A stretch of 32,208 bases of DNA from an uncultured Lachnospiraceae bacterium (lineage in GTDB: Bacteria > Bacillota > Clostridia > Lachnospirales > Lachnospiraceae), in contig CAJUQO010000025.1 in NCBI GenBank assembly GCA_910588295.1, positions 1-32,208 of the forward strand, written 5' to 3'. The notes under the pieces are model-generated. The model was not told where the DNA came from, searched no databases, and worked only from the letters and a program-made list of their open reading frames with translations. The position numbers and the translations under genes are program-made. Position 1 is the first letter of the stretch, and every line of letters begins with the position of its first letter. This document shows, one piece after another, positions 14,901 to 22,609 of the stretch.

Positions 14901-17152
14901 ATACCCTGGGGGACATGCCGGAGATGGCCTTTGCCCACACCCTCTATAAAGAGGCGCTGCCGGTGGTTCTGAAGGTGGAGCTGAAGCGGGGCGAGCGGCC
15001 CACGCCGTTTTCAAAGGCAGCCCACAGCATCCAGGCTATTTACGGCATCGACTATATGATCCAGATTCTGACGGCTCTGGGGAAGGATCCGCTGCAGCGG
15101 GGATACAGCTACTATTCCTCCGATACCGAGAGAAAGTCGGTGCTGAGCCATCTGCTCAAGGTGTCCATGCCTGGGCCAGGAGAGACGGCTAAAGATCTGA
15201 AAGCAGCCCTGAAAGGGACGGATATCACAAAGAAGCGTCTGGCAGAGCTGGCCATGTACGCCCAGCAGTGGATTCCGATGATCGAGGAATATCTGGAACT
15301 GCCCGGCTTTGCCAGCGCCTGCTACTATTTTATCGCCCATACCAGCGAGGGCCTGGACGATCAGGCAAAGTCGGTGATTGCGAAATATACGCCCCTTTCC
15401 CCGGAGGAGCTTGGCGACGGGGCTTTTGATGTCCGCTGGTTTTTTGAGGCTTACGGGAAACTGGGGGAGAAAAATTTCCGTCTTCTCTACGATGCGGCCA
15501 AGTATTCCTCCAGCGGGACAGCCCATGGCCGGGCGAGAAAATACGCGGACGCCGCCCTGGGCAAAGTAAAGATAGGAGATCTGAAGGCGGAGATCGACGC
15601 GAAGCGCAACAAAGATCTGCTGATGAGCATGGGACTGCTGCCTCTCTCTGACGGGAAACTGCGGCGGGAGGAGGAGCTTCTGGACCGCTATCAGTTTATC
15701 CAGAAATATAAAAAGGAAAGTAGGCAGTTCGGCGCCCAGCGCAGGGCCAGCGAGGGGCGGGCCGTGGAGCTGGCTCTTCGGAACCTGAGTGTCAATGCGG
15801 GCTTTACGGATGTGACGAGGCTGACCCTCCGGATGGACGGGAAGCTGGTGGAGCAGTCCGCGGCGTATTTCGACTGGCAGCCCGTGGAGGAGATTGAGCT
15901 CATGGTGGCCGTGGACGAGAACGGAAAGAGTGCGCTGAAATGCCGGAAGGGCGGCAAACTCTTAAAGTCGGTTCCGGCGAAATATAAAAAGCACGAGATG
16001 GTGAAACAGTTCCAGGAGGTTCATAAAAAACTGAAGGAGCAGTACAGCCGGACGAAGCAGATGATGGAGCAGGCCATGGAAGACCGGACGGCTTTCGAGG
16101 TCTGGGAGTTTCTGGAGCTGTATAAAAATCCGGTGGCGCGGCCGATTACCGAGAATCTGGTGGTGATGCTGGGGGATAAGGTGTCTGCGAAGGATGCAGG
16201 CGGAAAGGCGGAAGCGGAGGAGACTGAGGTGCGGATCGCAGGGGATTTCGACGTGATGACGGCGGTTGGCCGGCGTCCGAAACTGGGATTTCTCACCTTG
16301 GAAGGGCTTGTGGATGCTTTCGGCGTTATCACGCCGGCTCGCCCGGAGGATAAAGTATGGATTGCGCATCCCTATGACCTGTACAGGGACGGGGACTGGC
16401 AGGCATACCAGAAGCTTTTGTTTGAAAAGCAGATCAGACAGCCCTTTAAACAGGTATTCCGGGAGCTCTATGTGAAACTGGAGGAGGAGCTGGATAAAGA
16501 GGAGTCCATGCTGTTTTCCGGCAATCAGATCCAGCCCCAGAAGACCGTTGGCGCATTGCGGAGCCGTCGCTGGGTGGCCGACTATGACGACGGCCTGCAG
16601 AAGATCTATTATAAGGAAAATATCGTTGCCCGCATCTATGCGATGGCCGACTGGTTCTCGCCCAGCGACGTGGAGGCGCCGACGCTGGAGTGGGTGGTGT
16701 TCGCGGATCGGAAGACAGGGAAGCAGTTAAAGATCCGGGAGATCCCGGATGTGATCTACAGCGAGGTCATGCGGGATGTGGATCTGGCGGTCAGCGTGGC
16801 CCATGCGGGCGGGGTGGATCCGGAGACCAGCCATTCAACGATAGAGATGCGTCAGGCGATCGTGGCCTGTAATCTTGAACTCTTTAAGATTAAGAATGTG
16901 CGTCTGGACGGCAACCATGCGATCATCGACGGAAAACTGGGACAGTACACGGTACATCTGGGAAGCGGCGTGGTGCACCAGATCGGAAACGCCATGCTAT
17001 TCGTCGTGCCGGTGCATTCCCAGCACAGGGGGCGGATCTTCCTGCCCTTTGTGGACGACGATCCGAAGACGGCGGAGATCATGTCTAAGATTTTACTGTT
17101 TGCGGAGGATACAAAGATCAAGGATCCGAATATTTTGAGGCAGATCCGATAG
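11924..17152 (+). CDS. Giant DUF4132-family protein
   Basis: A 1742-aa soluble protein with no signal peptide or membrane span. Most of it (to about residue 1250) looks like long alpha-helical repeats of the HEAT/ARM kind, with many short amphipathic helices. The C-terminal third carries the features I associate with DUF4132 (the MolR/YehI-like family): GFLTLEGLVDAFGVITPARP (about 1454-1473), FKQVFRELYVKLEEELDKEE, YYKENIVARIYAMADWF, and the final block FLPFVDDDPKTAEIMSKILL (about 1705-1724). Family members are large cytoplasmic proteins of unknown function. The ATG at 11924 follows AGGAGGAAGGAAAA-type sequence. It is coupled to the 139-aa gene upstream. Codon use is like the GC-rich neighbours, so there is no sign of recent transfer. 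Confidence 0.75.
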   Translation: MAEFTYQTRRKLSETWVAGIGEKGKGLSKEEKELLPDLYYYTMPRDVCDTMRQLLRSGKYKTLSELYKKRFKNVVAVCVSGERREEFYYALDEMNAYQMTAGWFRRSLRSDSYVPFVDQSVQLLRAYAKLAFYGGDLADILTGNVEPEIYDHARNEYFAYAGILAAQIDRGEEKTIRAVKDILFGEGNTAMLSHEMIRGIVMGKNEELYDDLGKFLLAARLQEGARQAVCETMDAGRPEAFLRLFSVIEENDLIRYSSVKRAVSTWIGIFNEKSVDRISDKLLRLMGRCLREPAFLDEQLATNDAVAISCALWAKGFYDAGDAVDAVIRLICRGTRQQKMTASYFSYSLQDEKLRMQVSKEAILSAPEDLEFVACFMPGFMASANSRFYSLVKEESSSVYSIRDAKVIRPKRMEMTEFFADAGEAERFYGLLKDILGRLPKKGLTIAPCIFPWHQVAMTPSDVAIRLGLIAWMLQREELLDEAAGWIPLIGQGGSYSGMPRAAAARVLLYRPASGVRKKVLFELLHNPEEYTNQTAHCLVEDMELSAEDYIQIEKNLKYKKGRAGTLALLRRQDKKELTACIGRLLAAKYEECHMGALDLALQLKKEDAESFAEVLPHLREFSDPTGKEQVLLEELLGAESEAQDILNTPGYGLYDVEKDWVLPPVDVDENEASGLFTCGEEACIRVFKKLDALIDQNRELSYKTAWNEDAVLGAGLEKCRWTHTDPTLEPLDAYPFREIWEKFYKEEIRTPELLLEVELYRQCMDSRNYYEQNLKLYKKVFGSGMLKKPPFSNLVLGLTYGAQVRKILAALSEQYVPEELEAHMGLRGIAKLLSVLDTSNDLFTVQTKSWNGQVETYTERAAALPIFADMCFWLSKAGEKDWGSAFTLRFRLQQYYRKQKDREKKPYYAYNSSRDGYLNLSDYVQCYVRGVWDKDLFYKAVFTFLTISSILEPVSTVEQKGAVSSRKARVGALHAFFGSGAIKPVDGKYRFDTLGDMPEMAFAHTLYKEALPVVLKVELKRGERPTPFSKAAHSIQAIYGIDYMIQILTALGKDPLQRGYSYYSSDTERKSVLSHLLKVSMPGPGETAKDLKAALKGTDITKKRLAELAMYAQQWIPMIEEYLELPGFASACYYFIAHTSEGLDDQAKSVIAKYTPLSPEELGDGAFDVRWFFEAYGKLGEKNFRLLYDAAKYSSSGTAHGRARKYADAALGKVKIGDLKAEIDAKRNKDLLMSMGLLPLSDGKLRREEELLDRYQFIQKYKKESRQFGAQRRASEGRAVELALRNLSVNAGFTDVTRLTLRMDGKLVEQSAAYFDWQPVEEIELMVAVDENGKSALKCRKGGKLLKSVPAKYKKHEMVKQFQEVHKKLKEQYSRTKQMMEQAMEDRTAFEVWEFLELYKNPVARPITENLVVMLGDKVSAKDAGGKAEAEETEVRIAGDFDVMTAVGRRPKLGFLTLEGLVDAFGVITPARPEDKVWIAHPYDLYRDGDWQAYQKLLFEKQIRQPFKQVFRELYVKLEEELDKEESMLFSGNQIQPQKTVGALRSRRWVADYDDGLQKIYYKENIVARIYAMADWFSPSDVEAPTLEWVVFADRKTGKQLKIREIPDVIYSEVMRDVDLAVSVAHAGGVDPETSHSTIEMRQAIVACNLELFKIKNVRLDGNHAIIDGKLGQYTVHLGSGVVHQIGNAMLFVVPVHSQHRGRIFLPFVDDDPKTAEIMSKILLFAEDTKIKDPNILRQIR

Positions 17153-17196
17153 AAAATTTTCTGATTATTTATGCGGAGTAATTCTTAAAAAGACCG

Positions 17197-17225
17197 TTGA
17201 CATTTTTGGGGTGAATGGTTACAAT
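17197..17225 (+). promoter_or_regulatory. Promoter of the riboswitch-antiporter unit
   Basis: TTGACA (17197-17202), 17 bp, TACAAT (17220-17225). Transcription would start at about 17232, right at the first paired bases of the riboswitch, as expected for a riboswitch leader. Confidence 0.8.
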
Positions 17226-17235
17226 GAGACAAGAT

Positions 17236-17334
17236 AAAAGGGAGTAGTTGACGTCCGCAGGGCGTTTGCATGACCGTCAGTACGGTTCCTGTCCTTGCAT
17301 GGGGCCCGGTGTGTAACGAAGTAACGAGACTTTT
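17236..17334 (+). promoter_or_regulatory. yybP-ykoY manganese riboswitch aptamer
   Basis: The leader begins AAAAGGGAGTAG and closes with ACGAGACTTTT, so that AAAAG (17236-17240) and CTTTT (17330-17334) form the base stem P1. These two ends match the conserved GGGGAGUA and CAAGACCUUU loops of the yybP-ykoY class, and the inner ACCGTCAGTACGG matches its conserved CGUCA element. Members of this class sense Mn2+. The 3' side of P1 is also the 5' arm of a terminator, so metal binding would hold P1, prevent the terminator and turn the antiporter gene on. The class assignment rests on motif matching by eye. Confidence 0.75.
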
Positions 17335-17367
17335 GTCGTACATAAGTGCGGCAGGAGTCTCTTTTTT
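17326..17367 (+). terminator. Riboswitch expression-platform terminator
   Basis: GAGACTTTTGTCG (17326-17338) pairs, allowing G-U pairs, with CGGCAGGAGTCTC (17349-17361), followed by six T residues (17362-17367). Its 5' arm overlaps the end of the aptamer, making folding of the two mutually exclusive. Confidence 0.8.
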
Positions 17368-17455
17368 GTCGCATGGGGAAACTCCAGGCGGCAGTTCTGG
17401 TCTTCTGAACGGCTGCCGTCTCAAACTTTTCTGACGTATGGAAGGAGGAAACAAT

Positions 17456-18388
17456 ATGGATATCCTGATACAGCTTGTACTGATCGCGGCGGGATTTGCG
17501 ATGCTAGTGGTGGGGGCGGACTGGTTTGTGGAAGGCGCGGCGGGGATCGCGCGGAAATTCGGCATTCCCCAGCTGGTCATCGGCCTGACGATCGTGGCTA
17601 TGGGCACCAGCGCGCCGGAGGCGGCCGTCAGTATCACGGCGGCGCTTAAAGGGGACGCGGGCATCTGCGTCGGCAATGTGGTGGGCAGCAACATTATCAA
17701 TGTACTGATTATTCTGGGGCTGACGGCGGTGATTACGCCGCTGGCCATACAGGCATCCACACTGCACTATGAGATTCCGTTCACCTTTTTGATGACAGCA
17801 CTCATGATGTTTCTCGGAATGAGCGGTGATGTGATCGGACGAGGTGAAGGCGCCGTTCTGTGGCTGTTCATGCTGCTGTATCTGGGCTATCTGTTGTGGA
17901 TGTCCCGGCACGGGGTGAGCGAACCGGAGGAATCGTCCGGAGAAAAAAGTATCCTGCGGCTTCTGCTCTCCGGAGGTGTCGGTATCGTACTGGTAATATG
18001 GGGGAGTGATCTTACGGTGGATGCCGCCACGGCCCTGGCAAGGATCTTCGGCATGAGCGAGCGGTTCATCGGTTTGACTATTGTAGCGTTGGGGACGTCT
18101 TTGCCGGAGCTTGTCACCTCGGTGACGGCGGCCAGGAAGCACAATGCGGATATTGCCATCGGTAATATCGTGGGAAGCAATATTTTCAATATCCTGTTTG
18201 TGTTGGGCACTACGGCCCTGATCACGCCGGTGGCCTATGAGGCGGGATTTTTCATTGACTCCATGTTTGCCGCGGCTGCGGTGCTGCTTCTCTTTGCGGG
18301 AGTACTGCCGAAGAGAAAGCTGACCCGCCCGGTGGGCGTGGTGATGCTGGTTTCCTATGTTGTGTATTTTGTGTACCTGGTTCACTGA
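17456..18388 (+). CDS. Calcium/sodium antiporter, CaCA family (YrbG-like)
   Basis: A 310-aa membrane exchanger with about ten hydrophobic segments. It shows the two inverted alpha-repeats of the CaCA superfamily: GLTIVAMGTSAPEAAVSITA (about residues 42-61) with GNVVGSNIINVLIILG after it, and GLTIVALGTSLPELVTSVTA (about 205-224) with GNIVGSNIFNILFVLG. The acidic residues in GTSxPE are the cation ligands. AAGGAGG lies 8 nt before the ATG at 17456. It is controlled by the upstream Mn-type riboswitch, which suggests export of Mn2+ or Ca2+ under metal stress; the ion is inference. Its 3' end overlaps the convergent AraC gene by 7 bp. Confidence 0.92.
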   Translation: MDILIQLVLIAAGFAMLVVGADWFVEGAAGIARKFGIPQLVIGLTIVAMGTSAPEAAVSITAALKGDAGICVGNVVGSNIINVLIILGLTAVITPLAIQASTLHYEIPFTFLMTALMMFLGMSGDVIGRGEGAVLWLFMLLYLGYLLWMSRHGVSEPEESSGEKSILRLLLSGGVGIVLVIWGSDLTVDAATALARIFGMSERFIGLTIVALGTSLPELVTSVTAARKHNADIAIGNIVGSNIFNILFVLGTTALITPVAYEAGFFIDSMFAAAAVLLLFAGVLPKRKLTRPVGVVMLVSYVVYFVYLVH

Positions 18389-19326
18389 CGCCTGTTCTTT
18401 GGCGTTGGTGGCGGGCTGCGGAACTGCTTTTTTTGTTGCCGGTATTGCCCGGGGGTTACGTGGTAACAGGCTTTGAACCGCTTGCAGAGATAGCTGCCGG
18501 TGCCCATGCCGGTTTCCAGGGCAATCTCCAGAATACTCTTGTCGGTATGCCACAGAAGCTCCTGGGCTTTTTGCAGCCGGAGGGACAGCAGGTAGTCTCC
18601 CGGCGTGATACCTAAAACGTGCTGAAAAATGCGGTAGCATTCCCGCTCGCTGATATGGGCGGCCCGGGCCAGATCAGCGGCGGTTATTTTTTCGCTGTAG
18701 CGTTCCTGGAGCAGGGACAGCATCTTTTTGATCCGCCCGTCCTCCGTGGGGTCATAGGACAATTCCCTGTTTTTTTGGGCCATGGCCCGGGCGTAGACGG
18801 TCTCCCACATCTCGGAAAAAAGGTTTCGGATGCGCAGCTCAAAAAAGGGTTCTCTCTCCATGCTGAGATCCCTGCATCTGCGTAGCTTTTCCAGGAAGGG
18901 AAGATCCTGTGGGTTATGCCGGTACAGCGGCATGGCGTCCAGGATCTTCATTTCCTGCACGGGCGTTATATATTTGAGGTCGTAGAGGCTGCCGGGGGCT
19001 CCGGCCAGGAAGGATTTATCAAAAAACTGCGGATAGAGTGTGGCCTCAGCCGCGGGCTCCAGGGGATGCAGATAATGGAGCGCGCCCGAATTGATAAAAA
19101 TACCGTCCCCATTGCGGAGGACATATTCGCGGCGGTTTGTTTTGTAAAGGATACTTCCGCCCGCCACATAGCCGAATTCAAATGCATCGTGCCAGTGCCA
19201 GGGGATATCGGCGGCAAGCCCGTTTTCGGGATCGGGCATGTACAGGCCGTAATGCAGCATCTGGCTCTCGAAGACGATCCGCTCTTTTCTGTTAGTGTCT
19301 ATCCGTTCTTTTTCCCATTCGTTCAT
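18382..19326 (-). CDS. AraC-family regulator next to the GH120 gene
   Basis: A 314-aa regulator. Residues about 20-150 form a cupin-like sensor (DIPWHWHDAFEFGYVAGGSI, NGDGIFINSGALHYLHP). Residues about 205-305 form the double helix-turn-helix of the AraC type (ITAADLARAAHISERECYRI, ITPGDYLLSLRLQKAQELLW, GTGSYLCKRFKACYHVTPGQ). I start it at ATG 19326 (MNEWEK) with GAGGG upstream; a longer frame to 19389 lacks a ribosome site. It is divergent from the beta-xylosidase-like gene and so is probably its sugar-responsive activator (inference from position and from the poor -35 box of that gene). Confidence 0.88.
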   Translation of the reverse strand: MNEWEKERIDTNRKERIVFESQMLHYGLYMPDPENGLAADIPWHWHDAFEFGYVAGGSILYKTNRREYVLRNGDGIFINSGALHYLHPLEPAAEATLYPQFFDKSFLAGAPGSLYDLKYITPVQEMKILDAMPLYRHNPQDLPFLEKLRRCRDLSMEREPFFELRIRNLFSEMWETVYARAMAQKNRELSYDPTEDGRIKKMLSLLQERYSEKITAADLARAAHISERECYRIFQHVLGITPGDYLLSLRLQKAQELLWHTDKSILEIALETGMGTGSYLCKRFKACYHVTPGQYRQQKKQFRSPPPTPKNRRQ

Positions 19327-19468
19327 ATGTTTCCCTCGTAATACCGTAGATACTGTTTTTCCCCGGTGACGGCCGCTCATGTGCCGCATGTATTGTATCC
19401 GGGTGGAATGACTGGCTGTCTTTGGCCGGACAATTGGCCGGTTGGCGGGATTGTTATATTTTCAGTCA

Positions 19469-19506
19469 GTATATTTATTTATACACTGTTTGCTATGCAG
19501 TATAAT
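19469..19506 (+). promoter_or_regulatory. Promoter and candidate operator of the GH120 gene
   Basis: A perfect -10 box TATAAT (19501-19506) has no matching -35 hexamer 17 bp upstream, as in activator-dependent promoters. At the -35 position lies an inverted repeat GTATA-N6-TATAC (19469-19484), a candidate site for the divergent AraC regulator. The start codon is 47 bp further on, after AGGAGG. Confidence 0.45.
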
Positions 19507-19553
19507 TATATCTATCAATGAGATGACGAGTCAAGCACAGGAGGATTTGTTTT

Positions 19554-21557
19554 ATGAAGTATTATGTATCGGCCGACGCTTCCCGCAGGGGCTGCGGCAC
19601 AAAGGAACATCCGTTTCAGACAATCGGCGCGGCGGCAGCCGTGGCCGGGCCGGGGGATGAAGTATCGGTGGCTCCCGGTGTCTACCGTGAGTATGTGAAT
19701 CCCGCCCGGGGCGGTGTGGACGAAGAGCATCGCATTACCTACCGCAGCGAGGTTCCGCTGGGGGCGGTGATCACCGGCGCGGAGCCGGTGAAGAATTGGA
19801 AGCGGTATGAGGGAAATGTATGGATGGCCCGCATACCGAATGGGATTTTCGGGGACTACAATCCCTATACCACCGTGATAAAGGGGGACTGGTACAATGC
19901 GGTGACTCCGGCCCACACCGGGGAGGTATATCTGAACGGAAAATCTCTGTATGAGGTTTTTTCTCTTGAAGCGGTATGTGATCCTGTGCCCTATAAAAGT
20001 TCCTGGGATCCGGATTTTACCGTGTATGTCTGGTATACAAAGCAGGATAATGATCACACGGTGATCTATGCCAATTTCCAGGGCATGGATCCCAATGAGG
20101 AGGATGTGGAGATCAATGTCCGCCGTAATTGCTTCTACCCGGATCGGACGGGCATCGGCTATATCACACTTTCCGGTTTCAAAGTGGAAAAGGCAGCCAC
20201 CAACTGGGCGCCGCCCACGGCTTATCAGGAAGGCATGGTGGGTCCCCACTGGTCGAAGGGCTGGGTGATTGAAGACTGCGAGATCTCCCATTCGAAATGC
20301 TCCGGCATATCCCTGGGGAAATATTTGCAGCCGGAAAATGAGAACAAGTGGACGACGAAGCTTTACAAGGACGGCACCCAGACGGAGCGGGACGCCATCT
20401 GCCAGGCCCAGCGGGAGGGGTGGACAAAGGAGCATATCGGTTCCCATATCGTCCGCCGCTGCCATATCCATGACTGCGGACAGACGGGGATCGTGGGCCA
20501 TCTGGGCGGTGTGTTCTCCGTGATTGAGGACAACCATATCCATCATATTAATAATAAGCAGAACCTGGCCGGAGCGGAGATCGGCGGTATTAAAATGCAC
20601 GCGGCTATCGACGTGGTGATTCGCCGCAACCATTTCCATCACTGCACCCGGGGGCTCTGGCTGGATTGGCAGGCCCAGGGAACCCGTGTGACGGCCAATC
20701 TGTTCCACGATAACGTGCCGCCTGTGGATACGGATATCGCGGACGGCCTGGCTCTGGGAGAGGATATCTTCATTGAGGTATCCCACGGGCCCACGCTGGT
20801 GGACAATAATCTGCTTTTGTCTAATTGTTCCGCCCGCATCAGCGCCCAGGGCATCGCTTTTGTCCACAATTTGGTCGCCGGTTCCTTCACCTGGGTCGGC
20901 GCAGGGACGGATAACGGTGGGCGCCGTCTCCCCACGCCGCGGTACACGCCCTACCATGTGCCCCACCGCACGGAGGTGGCGGGCTTTATGACCTTCCTCC
21001 ATGGGGACGCCCGATTCTACAACAATATTTTCGTACAGCAGGAGATCCGGGATGATCTGACGGCTTTTGCCGCAAAGTCGGATATGGCGGCGGAGTGCCA
21101 GTTTGTCTGCGGGACAAAGCCCTACGACGGCTATCCCACCGCGGAGGAATATTTCGCCCGCTTTACGCCCGAGACAGCCATCGACCACTGGGGGAAGGAC
21201 ATCTACTATGACCATATGCCTGTCTATACCGGCGGGAACGTATACTTTAACGGGGCCGTGCCCTGTGACGCGGAAGAAAACTACAGGGTTGACAAAGATC
21301 ATCATGTGGAGCTCGCCCTGGAGGAGCAGGACGGCACGTACCGGCTGAAGACGGATCTGTATGAATATCTGCCCCGGTTTGAGATTCCTTTTGTGAGTAC
21401 CGCGACTTTGGGGGAAGCTTTCGAGCCGGAACAGCGTTTTGAGAATCCCGACGGCTCGCCGATTGTGTTTGACTGCGATTACTTTGGGAAAAAGAGAGGG
21501 ACTGCGCCCCTGGCAGGGCCTTTTGCGGAGGGGATTAAGGAGAATATGAGCGTGTAA
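19554..21557 (+). CDS. GH120 beta-xylosidase-like right-handed beta-helix enzyme
   Basis: A 667-aa protein with no signal peptide, so it should act in the cytoplasm on imported xylo-oligosaccharides. The N-terminus (MKYYVSADASRRGCGTKEHP), VAPGVYREYVNPA, GNVWMARIPNGIFGDYNPY and GEVYLNGKSLYEV match Thermoanaerobacterium XylC-type GH120 enzymes. The middle is a right-handed parallel beta-helix (CHIHDCGQTGIVGHLGGVFS). By alignment from memory, D371 in GLWLDWQAQGTRV is the likely nucleophile and E408 in EDIFIEVSHGP the likely acid/base. The loop between them seems about 13 residues longer than in XylC. AGGAGG precedes the ATG. A different sugar specificity remains possible. It is followed by a strong terminator. 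Confidence 0.8.
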   Translation: MKYYVSADASRRGCGTKEHPFQTIGAAAAVAGPGDEVSVAPGVYREYVNPARGGVDEEHRITYRSEVPLGAVITGAEPVKNWKRYEGNVWMARIPNGIFGDYNPYTTVIKGDWYNAVTPAHTGEVYLNGKSLYEVFSLEAVCDPVPYKSSWDPDFTVYVWYTKQDNDHTVIYANFQGMDPNEEDVEINVRRNCFYPDRTGIGYITLSGFKVEKAATNWAPPTAYQEGMVGPHWSKGWVIEDCEISHSKCSGISLGKYLQPENENKWTTKLYKDGTQTERDAICQAQREGWTKEHIGSHIVRRCHIHDCGQTGIVGHLGGVFSVIEDNHIHHINNKQNLAGAEIGGIKMHAAIDVVIRRNHFHHCTRGLWLDWQAQGTRVTANLFHDNVPPVDTDIADGLALGEDIFIEVSHGPTLVDNNLLLSNCSARISAQGIAFVHNLVAGSFTWVGAGTDNGGRRLPTPRYTPYHVPHRTEVAGFMTFLHGDARFYNNIFVQQEIRDDLTAFAAKSDMAAECQFVCGTKPYDGYPTAEEYFARFTPETAIDHWGKDIYYDHMPVYTGGNVYFNGAVPCDAEENYRVDKDHHVELALEEQDGTYRLKTDLYEYLPRFEIPFVSTATLGEAFEPEQRFENPDGSPIVFDCDYFGKKRGTAPLAGPFAEGIKENMSV

Positions 21558-21621
21558 TATGGCAGGCTGTCAGACAGGGGCTTGCCGCTTAACAGCGATC
21601 TTAGTCCCTATGGCGTCAAAT

Positions 21622-21692
21622 AAGAACATCCCCGGAGAAATCAAGGAGTTTTTGGCTCCTGATTTTCTCTGGGGATGTTCTGCTTTTTTCTT
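21622..21692 (+). terminator. Terminator after the GH120 gene
   Basis: AGAACATCCCC (21623-21633) pairs with GGGGATGTTCT (21671-21681). Inside it, AGGAG and CTCCT pair again, giving a long hairpin, followed by GCTTTTTTCTTTT. Confidence 0.88.
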
Positions 21693-21735
21693 TTCGTTAT
21701 CATGTGGCAGGAGCAATATAAAGGGATTGATAAAT

Positions 21736-21930
21736 ATGAGCATGCTGAAACACTTTTTAAGAAAGACCATCAGTATCCGTGATACAGCCGTAAGAACGGA
21801 TATGAAAGAAGACTTTTACCATGGGGTTCTGTTTGGAATTTTAGGTGTGAAGGCCTGATGGGGGATTTTTTTCAACCGGAAAATGGGTGAAGGCTATGCG
21901 GATATTAGAGTTCTTCTTGACAAAATGGTG
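21736..21930 (+). pseudogene. Remnant of a PD-(D/E)XK nuclease/AAA gene
   Basis: The frame beginning at the ATG at 21736 reads to TGA at 21856, with the text DTAVRTDMKEDFYHGVLFGI. It continues in the same frame past that stop as WGIFFNRKMGEGYADIRVLL. Together these match the start of the PD-(D/E)XK domain (PDDEXK_9 type, DUF1703-like) of ATP-binding proteins common in Lachnospiraceae, where the text runs EDFYHGVLLGILG and SNREMGEGYADI. The AAA part that belongs upstream and the catalytic EVK block that belongs downstream are both absent. An in-frame stop and loss of both ends make it a dead fragment. It marks the left edge of the lower-GC island. Confidence 0.6.
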
Positions 21931-21945
21931 AAGATTACATATAGT
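21917..21945 (+). promoter_or_regulatory. Promoter of the toxin-antitoxin pair
   Basis: TTGACA (21917-21922), 17 bp, TATAGT (21940-21945), 29 bp before the antitoxin ATG. It overlaps the end of the nuclease remnant. Confidence 0.75.
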
Positions 21946-21974
21946 AATATTAGCCAAAACAGGGAGGCGATCGT

Positions 21975-22208
21975 ATGACAATGGCTACGGCTACAGAAAT
22001 CCAGAATAATTTTGGAAAATACCTGCGCATGGTACAGACTGGCGGCGAGATTATTGTTGTAAAGAACGGAAAGGAAGTCGCCCGTCTGGTTTCACATGAA
22101 AAAAGTGTTTCTTTTTTGACAGATTCGCTTACAGGGGTTCTGAAAGGCGATTATGATGACAAACAGATCAGAACGGAGCGTATGAGTAAATATGAAAGTG
22201 TTGATTGA
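21975..22208 (+). CDS. Phd/YefM-family antitoxin
   Basis: A 77-aa antitoxin. Residues 3-40 (TATEIQNNFGKYLRMVQTGG, IIVVKNGKEVARLVSH) form the Phd/YefM DNA-binding fold. Residues 45-77 are the charged tail that would wrap the toxin. GGGAGG stands upstream of the ATG. Its end overlaps the toxin gene by 17 nt, the usual TA order. Such antitoxins bind their own promoter with the toxin and repress it. The adjoining CRISPR-Cas operon may gain stability from the pair (inference). Confidence 0.9.
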   Translation: MTMATATEIQNNFGKYLRMVQTGGEIIVVKNGKEVARLVSHEKSVSFLTDSLTGVLKGDYDDKQIRTERMSKYESVD

Positions 22209-22599
22209 TACGAATATCATTCTGGATGTTTTGTGCAAACGGTCCGGGTTTTATGAAGATTCCGCCCGGGTGTGGAAATTTTGCGAGATTAAGAAGATTT
22301 TCGGTGTGGTGTCGGCTCTTTCGGTTCCCAATATTGTATATATTATGCGGAAGGAACTGGATACTCATAAAACGAAGATAATTTTAAATAAACTGTCCTT
22401 AATTTTTACTATTGAGGATTTGAAAACAGGTGATCTGAGAAAAGCGGCTGAGATGAATTTCAGGGATTATGAGGATGCTGTTCAGAGCGCTTGTGCTTCC
22501 CGTATCAAGGCCGATTATATTATAACCAGAAATATCAGGGATTTTGCAGGGAGCAAAGTGGCTGCCCTGATGCCGGCAGAGTTTTTGGAGAGGATATGA
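22192..22599 (+). CDS. PIN-domain toxin (VapC-like ribonuclease)
   Basis: A 135-aa PIN-domain protein. Members are Mg2+-dependent ribonucleases that stop growth by cutting RNA when the antitoxin is lost. Acidic metal ligands are visible: D6 in VLIDTNIILDVL, D92/E94/D95 in FRDYEDAVQSACA and D117 in TRNIRDF. The order and length fit the PIN_3 group that pairs with Phd-type antitoxins. It overlaps the antitoxin gene by 17 nt. The RNA target cannot be told from sequence. Lower GC than genes left of 21.7 kb. Confidence 0.9.
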   Translation: MKVLIDTNIILDVLCKRSGFYEDSARVWKFCEIKKIFGVVSALSVPNIVYIMRKELDTHKTKIILNKLSLIFTIEDLKTGDLRKAAEMNFRDYEDAVQSACASRIKADYIITRNIRDFAGSKVAALMPAEFLERI

Positions 22600-22609
22600 T
22601 TGGTGCGAT

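Noticed and set aside
17151..17162. Perfect palindrome AGAAAATTTTCT at the DUF4132 stop
   Set aside because: It has no loop and no GC stem, so it is not a terminator; short AT palindromes are common by chance.
17387..17434. Second hairpin (CGGCAG...CTGCCG) after the riboswitch terminator
   Set aside because: Partial stem with a long loop and only a weak T-run; the first terminator explains the switch better.
17504..18640. A 378-codon minus-strand frame across the antiporter and AraC regions
   Set aside because: It overlaps two well-supported genes and its text (many H, Q and R) has no family features.
19515..21305. A 596-codon open frame on the minus strand opposite the GH120 gene
   Set aside because: It mirrors the plus-strand gene's codon pattern, has a low-complexity H/R/G-rich text with no recognised domain, and the plus-strand gene is clearly real.
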